64,000 nucleotides of DNA from Telopea speciosissima (Eukaryota; Streptophyta; Magnoliopsida; Proteales; Proteaceae): the NCBI RefSeq assembly GCF_018873765.1, contig NC_057920.1:41937267-42001266 (forward strand). Reading direction: 5' to 3'. Of the stretch, positions 34,575-44,609 are shown in pieces. Below the pieces are notes generated by a model. It saw only the letters and a program-made list of their open reading frames with translations. It was not told the origin of the DNA and ran no database searches. The first letter of the stretch is position 1. Each line of letters opens with the position of its first letter. A program made the position numbers and the translations under genes.

Positions 34575-37003
34575 TGTCATGCCCCCACTCTACTCATTAG
34601 GAATAAAGCACAGTTAAGGGGTGACACATCATTCTCTTTCCTACCAGGATCAATGACACAGTGTCCCAGTTCATAGTCCACAGTCAAGGACAAGCATAAT
34701 GATTATAATTTATACAAAAGGAAAGAATATTCAATTCAAAACAAAGTAAGTACAAGCGGAAGCAACATAAATAGCAGTTACTATATGTTCAGCTGGCTAG
34801 ATGATACAATAATAGTTTAACATTGTTTGCCGACTGACCATGACGTAACTACTCAAAAGAATATAAAGTAATTATAGACAAATGTTCATAATGGGCACAA
34901 TACCCCAAAAGAATCAAAAGAGGGGATTATCCCCAACAACATCACGGCCCATAGGCACAATCATCACAGCGGTATCCTTTACCGTGTACCTCCGACACAT
35001 CTTCAGGTTCCTCCATGCCAATACCATCGTAGTCCGCTGGCTGGGCCTTTAGACCAGCCCGGTATCCACCAGCTGCATCAAAATCTAAAAGAGTGTGTAC
35101 ACCGGGGGTTAGCTCTACTGAGCCAGTGAGGGGAAGGGGAATGCACAAACACACAATCAAACATAGTCCATGATGAATGTAATATTAAATAGATTTTTCA
35201 CTTAAAAAAAAGTCTGAGTCGGGGGTATATGCTACTATGATAACTCAGGAGACACTGTGGGTCACTTAACTTATTGCCACAGTGAAACCTTTATTATCAC
35301 TAGGGAGCCTACGCCGGTCGAAGTCTCCAAGGCTACCCAGTGGCGGACCCCGATGATCAGTGCTCATCCCTGACCTGGCCTCTCTCCCCCACAGGCAACA
35401 AGGAGCCCCGATCACCCAACACCTAAACCCCTGTTAGTAAGGGTCATAGCAAGGGAAAGTGAATCTTAACCGCAGATATACTACACGCAAGTCCTATCAC
35501 ACGCACTCCTGTACAAGTTACAAAGTCTAGGGATGCATGAGAATAATGTTAGAAGAGTATAGGTGGGTCCCACGAAGGGTCCTGACAATTAGTTTAAAGT
35601 TTAAGTCAAAACAGCATGGATGGACGCAGGGATGGAGGCAACCAGGTGAGTCCGGTCCTGGTTCCGCCCAGGCAATGCAGTGAAAATAGATGGGACAGAT
35701 TCATGGATGGAACTTTCAAGAGAATCCATTCGTGCATCCGTCTGGACTCTGAGACATTCTCGAGAGCGAACGGAGCTACGGACGGAACCAGTTAAGTGAA
35801 TTCGTTCCTGGCTCCGTCCCAACTAGTCAACCAGGTTATACCAAACGGATCAACGGACGGAACCACGATGATGGATCCGTTAGTGGATCCGTCGAATCTC
35901 TTTTCGAGACTTGGAAGGATTTCCACCTCCAGCCTTCCATTCTTGAGACCACAGGGTTCCTAGGCTTAGTGAGGTGAGTCCTAAGCTTCGTTAGGGTCCA
36001 AAGCACCTAGCCCAACATGGGCCTTAGAGGATTTCAAGGGGTTTGGAATCATCTCTAGGGTTTCCCCAAACCCTAGATTTAGGTCTTGAGGTTTGGTAAA
36101 GCAATTCAAGCCATTCAACCATGAAAGGCATCAACGGAGAGAGAAGTAGGTCTCTGTTTAGGGAACCAAAGAAGGGTATTGGGTTCCCAAAAGGAAACCT
36201 AAGATGGAATCGATCTATAAGGGATTCCCAAGTTTGAAATGGAAAGAGGGGGAGAGGGGAATGGCACTCACCAGCCTAGATGAGCCAATAGAAGGGTTCC
36301 ACCTCCAACAGTTCCCTCCAATCACCTTCTCCTTCAACTTCAATGCCCTCCAAGCTCTCAACATTTTAGGTTGGTAGACAAAGTGAAAGAGCCATAAATG
36401 GCTGGGCTGTGCATTTATAACATTTGCTCCCACTTAGGGCTTATTTGGCTTGGGGCTTTAAGAGTCAAAACTCAATTAAATGCCACCATAGGCAAGTGGG
36501 TCCACTTATATAGCACGTGCACAATTAAAGGAGACCAAGGGTGGGGTCTACCTTGTCCGGGTGCTTAGGTAGGATGCCCGAGGCACGGGGTGTGGATCCC
36601 ACAAGAGGAAAACACCCAAAACCCTGAAACAGCACAGACAGATTCACAGACAGAGGCAGTCTTATGAGTCCATTCGTGACTCCGTCGCTGCTGTAAGGGC
36701 AGAACCTTAAGGAAAGTTGTTGGACTTTGGCCCACACTTCAAGACCATAGAAGGGAGGGTACACTAAAATACATCAAGGCAGTATCTTACCCCTCGACCG
36801 TCACGACATGTCCTTCAAATTCATCGCCAAATGAGGTGTCTAAATGTGGGGATACAGGAAACGTCTGCCGGTACTCTTCACTCTGGGGACTCATGCTAGG
36901 AGGATGGTGGACGAAATCACTATCGACAAATGTCCCCCACTGACGGTTGAGGAACCTCTCTTTGGCAGGTAGACTTGTGTATTGGTTAATAATTTTGTGG
37001 CTG
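34575..37003 (-). repeat. 5' LTR of the gypsy element, main part
   Basis: It matches the 3' LTR over its length apart from an indel near 35490. It is split at 37003 by the L1 LINE and resumes at 40568-40680, where it ends (minus-strand start) with TGTTACATCCGTGCC. Confidence 0.9.
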
Positions 37004-37029
37004 TTTTTTTTTTGGTAACGGGGAAAATT

Positions 37030-37525
37030 ACTGATGAAAAGGGGGGTGAGTACACCCAGCAGCTTCAACAACACACAAGTTGTGAATGGAATGTGGCCAA
37101 TCTATCACACACCCAAGCGACAGAGCCTTTCGAGCTAGGGTATCCGAAACACCATTCTTAACCCTAGGAATATAGCAAAACGAAATAGAGGAGAACTGAG
37201 AAGCCAACCACAGAACATCCAAGACCAAATCCTCCCCTTCAACGTAAGCAGGATTAGTACCCATGATAAACTGAACTGCATCTTAGCTATCGGATTCAAC
37301 TAGAATTTTGTCGATTCCCATCTCCAAAGCCGCTAAGAGACAACTGCGGATGGCCAGAATCTCCCCTTCAATAATTGAACCAAATTGAGAGGGGATAGAC
37401 AAAGCCAAAATAACCAATCCATCATGGCTTCTCAAGATCACTCCTATACCGCCAGTATACTTGGAGTTGGAGAGAGCAACATCACAGTTTAACTTATACA
37501 TCCCCACTGGGGGGGTTCCCAACTA
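37030..37525 (-). pseudogene. L1 RNase H domain
   Basis: KLNCDVALSNSKYTGGIGV carries the first catalytic Asp, IEGEILAIRSCL the Glu, VESDS the second Asp and RVKNGVSDTLARKAL the final Asp. A stop right after VESDS (about 37282) breaks the frame. The RNase H residues are otherwise complete. Confidence 0.9.
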
Positions 37526-38160
37526 CGACACAGATGAATGGGGCTATCCGCTCTCCCATTAGAAGTAGGAGATAATTTTTGAACAGCAGAATCGAACTCC
37601 AAGAAAGCCTTCTTGGCGAGAGCAATAACATCAGAGGGAGACCAATCTTTACCGTTGAAGGCCAGCTCATTACGAGCTCTCCACAGGTACCAACAAATAA
37701 AGGATGCCTTAGAAAGAGCAACTTTGGCCGCTCTTTTATCTTCACGGAACCAGACATCCCAACTTTGAATCCAATCTGCTAAACAAGGATCAACAACAGG
37801 AGGAGAAAATTGAAGCGAAGACCCAAACCAAACACATCTCGCAAAGGGGCAATCAAAGAGCAAATGGTCTACAGATTTAGAAGTCGCGTTGCATCTAAGA
37901 CAGTTGGGATCAATTTGAACCTTGCGCAAACTCAAGTTCTCTCCTGTGGTTGTAGCTTCGTTACAGGACCTCCAAAGAAAAGACTTAATCTTTGGGAGCG
38001 TATCAATTGACCACACTCTGTTCCACACCGAGGCAGGAATAGATTCCCAATGCCTGAGCTTTGAGGAAGACGCAGTAGCTTTATTTTTTTCCTCCTCCAG
38101 TCTATCCAGCAATCTGTAAGCAGTCTTCATAGAAAACTTACCATTAGCCCCTCCCCCCAT
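37489..38160 (-). pseudogene. L1 zinc-binding region between RT and RNase H (zf-RVT)
   Basis: WNRVWSIDTLPKIKSFLWRS, then CLRCNATSKSVDHLLFDCPF, gives the CxxC...HxxxxC pattern of the zf-RVT domain of plant L1 elements. It follows the RT after a frameshift at about 38127-38160. Confidence 0.88.
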
Positions 38161-40567
38161 ATCCTTCTATCATCCCTATGTAATAAGCTGAGAGGGATTC
38201 TCAGAATAGCATTGGCCTCAGACGGATGGAAGACCTCCTTAATTAAACTCTCTTTCCACCTTCTTGTTACTGGATCAATCAGCTCAGCCACCATCGATAG
38301 GGAGCAGTTGACAGGTCTAGGATACTTTAGTTTGTAACCTGGCAAGGAGGGAATCCACCTATCATCCCAAATATCAACTCCAGTTCCATCCCCCACTCTC
38401 CACACAAGCCCTTCAAGAAGAACTTCACGGCCCAAGAGGAGGCTTCTCCAACCCCACAAGGGACGGTTCCCTAGTTTAGCCTTTAAAAAATCACAGTTGG
38501 GAAAGTAAATGGACTTAATGAATTTCACCCACTGGGAATCAGAGGAAGTCCATAATCTCCACGCCGCTTTGGCAAGCAAAGCTTTATTTTGAAGCCTAGA
38601 ATCTTTAAAACCCAGACCACCCATGGATTTTGGTCTGCAAAGCCTCTGCCAGGACATCCAATGCAGCTGTTTCTTTGTCTCAGAATCTCCCCAATAGAAG
38701 CTAGAAGAGACTTTGACCAAAGAATTATGAAAAGACACCGGCAGTTTGAAATGGGAACCTGCAAAGTTTGCCATAGGAGCAACTGAAGCCTTCAACAACA
38801 CTTCTTTCCCAGCATGAGATAACAGCTTTTCCTTCCAACCTTGGAACTTACTAAGAGTTCTGTCTTTAATCTCATTGAACACCTCTTTCTTTGAGACGCC
38901 AAAATAAGAAGGCAGCCCCAACTACTTCGAAGGACCATCCCCATGCTTGACTTTAAGGATTCTAGCAAACCATCTTTTGATCCTGTCATGAGTATTTGGA
39001 CTGAAAGTAAGACCAGACTTTTGGAGATTTATAGCTTGACCAGTAGCTTCACAATATAAATCCAGACAGTCCTTGAGAGTATTTATCTCCTGTAGATCCA
39101 CTCGAGCAAACATTAAACAATCATCTGCAAATAGAAGTTGAGTAATGGGTTCACTACGATGCCTGACTCTAACCCCCTTAAGGGTGCCAGCATCCTCAGC
39201 CTGTTTAGTAACAGCAGTAAGGGCTTGGGAACAAAGAATAAAGATAGCTGGAGAGATAGGATCGCCTTGGCGAATACCTCTAGAGGGGATCACACACCCA
39301 TTTATGAGCAGATTGTAGGACACACTAGTAATAAAAGTCATTACTAGGTTAACCCAATAACTACTAAAGCCCAGTTTGCGAAGCATACCATCAATAAACT
39401 TCCACTCCAACCTGTCATAAGCTTTATGCATGTCCAGCTTCAGTGCCAAGAATTTCTCCCTCCCTTTCTTTAGTTTCTTTATGTATTGAAAGAGCTCATG
39501 TGCCACCAAAATATTATCTGAGATAAGCCTATCAGGGATAAACGCCGACTGAGAAGGAGAGATAATCAAATCCAAAGCACCATTAGACGATCCGCCATGA
39601 TCTTGGTGATGACCTTGAAAGCAATATTACATAGGCTAAAGGGTCTAAACTGGTCTACATTCTCAGGGGCTGTCACCTTAGGAATAAGACAGATGTAAGT
39701 TTTATTTAACTCTCTAGGCACAATGCCAGTCCGAAAGAGCTCCTCTACAATGCCTAAAAGATCCATCTTCACCACCTCCCAATACTTCTGAAAAAAGATG
39801 GGGGAAAGCCCATCAGGCCCAGGAGACTTCAGAGGGGCCATGTCAAAAAGGGCCTTATGAACTTCCTCAATCTTAGGGACAACACAAAGATTATTATTCA
39901 AATCATCAGAAACAACCGGTTGCACAACATCCAAGACCGAATTGAGAGCAATATTATTCAAAGGTTCAGAAGAATAAAGAGATTGAAAGTGGTTACACAA
40001 GATATTTGACACCTCAGCTTCAGAAGAAGACCACTCCCCCGAGGCGGACTTGAGCTTCAAAATTTTATTTCTATGTCTCCTCTTCAAAGTTGTCACATGG
40101 AAGAAGGCAGTATTTCTATCTCCTCCCTTGAGCCAATCCACCCTCGACTTTTGATGCCACATCTCTTCTCCCTTTGCAATTCAATATCAAGGAGCTTTTG
40201 AACTTCATTTTCCTTGGAAATAGAGTAAAGAGATCGCGACAAGCTTTGAATATGCTCAAGATGGGCTTTGAGAGCTCTAATATTTGCTGCAATGTTACCA
40301 AAAACTTCCACATTCCATTTTCTAACGACCCCACGGCAGTGGTTTACTTTCCTCAAAGTCTGCTTGGTAACCGAACCAGAACCAGGAATGGACTAGGCTG
40401 TATCCACCACATTCTTAAAATCTTCATCTAAAGTCCACATGGACTCAAACCTGAAGGGCCTCTTACCTCTACTACTAACTCCATCCGTGTCAAGCAAGAT
40501 AGGACAATGGTCCGAGCTAACAGCCGGCTTGATGAAAACTGCAGCGTTGTCAAAAGTTTGTCTCCAC
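38127..40567 (-). pseudogene. L1 endonuclease C-terminus and reverse transcriptase
   Basis: The endonuclease end is at 40393-40567. The RT (40162-38922, then 38921-38127 after a stop) includes LKSPGPDGLSPIFFQKYW, SQSAFIPDRLISDNILVAHE, LDMHKAYDRLEW, IRQGDPISPAIFILCSQAL and the catalytic FADDCLMFAR. The order and spacing fit a plant L1 ORF2. It is missing ORF1 and the start of ORF2 by 5' truncation. Confidence 0.92.
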
Positions 40568-40680
40568 GCTGGGTTTGACCACAAGTAAAAACAGTTCTCC
40601 AGCGTACACGGTAGCAATATCTATACGTCACAAGAGAGAGAAACTATAATTAAATAGCAATTCCGGGCACGGATGTAACA

Positions 40681-41542
40681 GAAGGTCGATGATTGGTCGG
40701 ATAGAAATCTGGATCTAGTATTTATTAGAAATGATTTATAAATTTATTTTCAATAAAAAATTATTACATAAATTATATTGAGAATTGATTTTGAAGTTTT
40801 TCAGCCGTCCGATCACGATCACATATTCTCTCGATCAACGTACATGATGAATTGGGGATTAATAGCATTAAAGTACGTACTCTATAATTCATTATGGGAT
40901 ATTAGAAAAGTGGAAGGGCCTATGTGCAATAAAAGAGTTTATTGGACACATGGCATTATATGGGAGAACAAAATATTTATGGTTAAATATCTTTTTATAT
41001 TATGACAAAAGATATTATGAGAATATCTTATGAACCATTGTTTAGAAATATTGCATCCCTTTTGAGATTCTATGTCCTCACTTTAGTAGCAAATTGGAGT
41101 TACAAAAATTAGAAGATTCACAAAACACCAAAATGGAAGATTAAGCTAAGGCCAAGATGGAAGGGGATTATTTGAGATCCAAGGATCTCCAAAATTATAA
41201 AAAGGGAGAGGGAGGAGCCTCTACACGATTTTGGTTGTGCTCTCTCCCCTCTTTTATAGTGGTGTGTGTGAGAATTGAGTTTGAGAACTCAAGAGGCTTT
41301 GGTGATTTTTGTATTCTTCTAAAAAATTGCAAGGATTGAACAAGTATTCAAGTGTTGAACAAGTTTTTGATCTCCAAGTTTGCACAAGTTGAAAGATTTA
41401 TTATCTATAAGAGGAGTTATACTTGCAACTCTAAGGTAACCATGAATTTTGTTTTTGAAATTGTTTCTTCCCTACTCTTGATCATAAACTACAAGTATTG
41501 ACATGATCCAAATTCGGTTACGCATCGAGTTTATTCCCAACA
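40681..41542 (+). mobile_element. Copia 3' LTR, right half
   Basis: It continues the LTR that begins at 23387. A promoter-like TATAAAAAGGG lies near 41198, followed by a CT-rich transcribed part, and the end is ...TTATTCCCAACA at about 41542. The element's 5' part is gone, so no duplication can be checked. Confidence 0.6.
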
Positions 41543-42141
41543 CTTCAATTTATGAATTCAGTACACAAATCTCTAATTCCATACTGTAATAATAAGTTAC
41601 TCATATCAGTTTCTCATCAGGAGCCAGAACCTACCAAACAAGAAGGAAAATAGAATATAAACAAGGACTACTAACCTTCTTTTGCTTCCGTGCCTTCTTG
41701 GTCCTCCTTCCTTTCCTAGGATTTAGAATGGTATCAGCAACTTAGCAAACTAGCAACACCGCCATACATAGGATAAGTTCTAATTAGATAGGTAATCAAA
41801 TCCAATTAACAGCTAATCCAATCTTTAAGCTTAAATAAAATCATTATTCTAATGCCTTGACACCTCATCTCCATTGTTAGGAGGCTCATAACCAGGCCAC
41901 CACCTAACCCTCTCCACAGAAAAGGTGGCAGTCCCATGTTGTAGTCCAATTATACGGGGCCACATCTTATCCTCCACCTCCGCTAATTACTAAATTGCTA
42001 TTACTCGTAATTAATTATGCTAAGCTACTAATCAACATGACTATCTTAAATGGTCCACATCACCATGTCACTATGCATCTCTTCTAATCAATTAGTTCCA
42101 TCTCATACAAAAATATAATATTTAGTTTCAAGTCTTAAATA
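41543..42141. other. Intergenic stretch without supported gene
   Basis: AT-rich sequence. A basic minus-strand open stretch at about 41680-41724, bounded by TAG and GTTAGT, could be an orphan exon but has no partner that I can find. Confidence 0.35.
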
Positions 42142-42149
42142 ATCCAAAC

Positions 42150-42770
42150 TAAGGGTGTTAAACGGTCTGGTTTTGGTTAAACGGTTCAGTTCGGTTCGAT
42201 TTTGACTGCTTGAGGGTAGAAACCATAACCAGATCATTTAACTAAATGGTCTCATAATCAAAACCTGGACCATTTGGTAAACGGTCTCGGTTAAACGGTT
42301 TTTAAATGATTTCTGTTAAATGATTTTTAACGGTTTTACACATTTCGGTTAGACGGTTACTAGATGGTTTCATAAACTATTTCCTAAGTCTAATTTACAC
42401 TGGTTACTTGCTGCATTTTTTAATAGAAAATGAAGGTCTTTGGCAGTGCACATATCCATTAAGGAAGACGCATATAAAAATTAAGAATGAAATAGGAACA
42501 ACGAAAGCCATGGTGAGAGCTTCAAAATAATAGTCCGAATCAATAGCTCCACTGAAACTGGGGTTTTTAAACAGTTAGACGGTTTGTTTATAATCGATTT
42601 TAATTGGAATACATAGTTTGAAACCGTTGGATTAATCGGTCTAAATCGAACTGAACTGATTAAATAAACGGTGTCATTTCTAAAACCATAATCGGACCAT
42701 TTAACTAAACGACCTGCCAGTTTCGGTTTAAACGGTTCGATTCGATTTCGGTTTGGTTTTGACACCCTTA
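42150..42770. mobile_element. hAT-like MITE with perfect 8-bp duplication
   Basis: The ends TAAGGGTGTTAAACGG and, inverted, ...TTTTGACACCCTTA are flanked by ATCCAAAC on both sides (42142-42149 and 42771-42778). The 621-bp interior is built from many copies of AAACGGTT / AACCGTTT blocks, likely transposase-binding repeats. It is non-coding. Confidence 0.9.
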
Positions 42771-42872
42771 ATCCAAACAACATTAGCAATTAAAATATAA
42801 GATAGTATTGTACTTATCCAATGGTAACATTATTCCGTACTACTTTTTATGTACAAACACAAAATAATATAA

Positions 42873-43047
42873 GGGAGAAGATTCTCTATCCAGGACTGGG
42901 AGTGTGGCTTGTGCTAACACTCCCATGAGTCTTTCTCTCTTCTTCCCATTAGAAAGGACACCTTTGTCCCCTTGTTTTGAGGAGAAGAGTAATAGACACA
43001 TGAGAGTGTTGGCGTAGACCATACTCTAGCACAGAAAACTACTTCCC
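42873..43047. mobile_element. Foldback MITE, copy 2 (Mutator-like)
   Basis: This 175-bp element starts GGGAGAAGATTCTCT and ends ...AAAACTACTTCCC, with long inverted arms. It is flanked by a perfect 9-bp duplication, ATAATATAA (42864-42872 and 43048-43056), the length expected of Mutator-like elements. It belongs to the same family as 14504-14672. Confidence 0.9.
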
Positions 43048-43765
43048 ATAATATAAATAACCTAACAAAAATGGGGGGCATTATATTGATATTCCTAAAA
43101 ACCTTCTTCTTTCCATGTGTCTTTTAATCACCATAAAAGGAGATTTCTCATTTGAACAATGTCTTCGGAGTTCGTGATAAGTGAAATTTTGAGTTCATGT
43201 TATTCTTCTCATTTGTTTTGTAGTTTTTTTATAAAAAGAAAATGAATTTAAATTTACTAAACATCGAACCCTTTTTTTTTTATTGTTTTATTTATGGAAT
43301 AGAAATAAATTTACCTAAAATAAAAAAGCTTCTAAATCCATAATAAGAGACAGATTAAGATTTAAGACCATCCGATAACACAACCCTAGTAGCAAGTAGC
43401 AACAGAAACAGTTTGAAAAATTTACACAAACAAACGGTAACATTATATTTACAAAAACAATCTTGGATATGCAAGAAAAGATCAAATAGATGAAGTGGTC
43501 ATCCCTTCAAGTGATCTTGCGAGAACAACATACAAAGGTCCGTACTACCTATCCAGACCATGGTTCATAATCTTGGTTCTGATCCGCCGATATTGATTGA
43601 TCTTGATCCCTATCCTTATTCCATACCGATTCACTTGTACATCTCAGGGTAAAAAGGTAATAAAAATTGATTTTTATTAACAAACAAACAAGAGTAAAAT
43701 GCGTCCAGCCTGATTCAAGATGATACCAAGACCGATCTAACACATTGATACTGGGATTATGATCG

Positions 43766-43932
43766 TCTATGGCGCAGCTGCCTGTTCTACCTGTGTTGCG
43801 CAGATACAGGGTCGCATGCAAAGGCCGCCTTACCCCCACTCGGACAAGGCGCTCGAGCAGAGGTAAGGCAGCCTTTATGCATGGCCCTGTGTCTACGCAG
43901 CACAGGCAGGACGGACAGCTGCACCGTAAACC
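43766..43932. mobile_element. GC-rich foldback element near the ANTH promoter
   Basis: Arms of roughly 75 bp: ATGGCGCAGCTGCCTG...CGCAGATACAGGGTCGCATGC and its imperfect complement ending CAGCTGCACCGTAAACC. The loop is short. The transcript of either strand could form a long hairpin. It lies about 650 bp upstream of the predicted ANTH start region. Confidence 0.7.
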
Positions 43933-44099
43933 ATCCAAATCCCTGATACAGAGATTACGAATCATGGTCCAGACCTACAAAGAGATTCTTTCTAGTTCAA
44001 AGGCCGAGACGTGGGAAGAGAGAAGGGGGAAGGGCCCAAGAGGGGGAAGGGTGTGGTCCATGGTGAAGCCAATGGTTTACTAGAAAATGAATTCGGATA

Positions 44100-44609
44100 C
44101 TTGGCATGCATGCGAATCGTTTGACATTCCATCACCTTTTTACCAAAACAAAAAAAAGACATTCCATCACTTTTTAAACTAAATTTACCCCAGTTAGTTT
44201 GGTACAATAATTTAGGGGTAAAATCGTCTTGTTACCTATTTGAAAGTTGAAACTATACTCATCGCTACAGCTAGATTTGCCGTAAATCTAAACTTCTTCC
44301 CTATTTCCAAATGATTGAAATCCGATATTCGATAAAAGGACAATAATACCCTTGTAGACCCCCCTCTCTTAGTTCTGCGCACGTTTTGGAGGGAAGAGAG
44401 AGGAGAGCGCGACTAACGATAGAGAGATAGAGAGATAGAGAGATAGAGAGATAGAGCGAGTTAGAGAGAGGTGGTTGTTGCAAGAGAGGAGTCAGTTGCG
44501 AAAACCAGAGAGAGGATCTCTCCCTTCTTTTCTCATCTCTTCTTGGCCTCTGTTTTCTCCTTATTCTCTTCTCCGATTAACAAAGAGAGAACAGAGTCTT
44601 GCAGAAAAA
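44100..44609 (+). promoter_or_regulatory. Promoter-proximal region and 5' UTR of the ANTH gene
   Basis: The 5' leader probably begins between about 44340 and 44450. It contains a run of GAGATA hexamers (about 44418-44457) and CT-rich stretches, common in plant leaders. I see no sure TATA box. Confidence 0.4.

Larger units (their letters stand above)
37004..40567 (-). mobile_element. L1-type LINE, 5'-truncated, inserted in the gypsy 5' LTR
   Basis: The element ends on the minus strand in a short poly(A) (T-run 37004-37013) and begins abruptly at about 40567 within the endonuclease domain. The LTR sequence continues on both sides; a short GCTG may be the target duplication. Domains in order: endonuclease C-terminus (FYLWSNPAWRQT, KPAVSSDHCPILL), reverse transcriptase, zinc-binding zf-RVT region and RNase H. 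Few stops are present, so it is the youngest layer of this nest. Confidence 0.9.
23872..40680 (-). mobile_element. Ty3/gypsy chromovirus (Tekay/Del type), complete but defective, with nested LINE
   Basis: The 3' LTR is 23872-26790 (2919 bp). The 5' LTR is 34575-40680 and contains an L1 LINE at 37004-40567, so it is about 2.54 kb itself. The primer-binding site for initiator tRNA-Met (TGGTATCAGAGC) follows the 5' LTR at about 34560-34571, and a G-rich polypurine tract precedes the 3' LTR near 26791-26800. The flanks are GAAAG (23867-23871) and GAAGG (40681-40685), a 5-bp duplication with one mismatch. The domain order is gag, protease, RT, RNase H, integrase, chromodomain. Stops and a lost integrase residue make this copy dead. 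An antisense ORF lies between the 5' LTR and gag. The 3' LTR has about 350 bp (near 24780-25130, with a TA microsatellite) absent from the 5' LTR. Confidence 0.9.

Noticed and set aside
37922..38119. Short plus-strand frames across the L1 region
   Set aside because: They are shadows of the L1 RT and zf-RVT coding frames.
41680..41724. Basic minus-strand open stretch that could be an exon coding for a Lys/Arg-rich segment
   Set aside because: It has a TAG and a GTTAGT at the ends, but two frames are open, no partner exon is visible and no family match is recognised.
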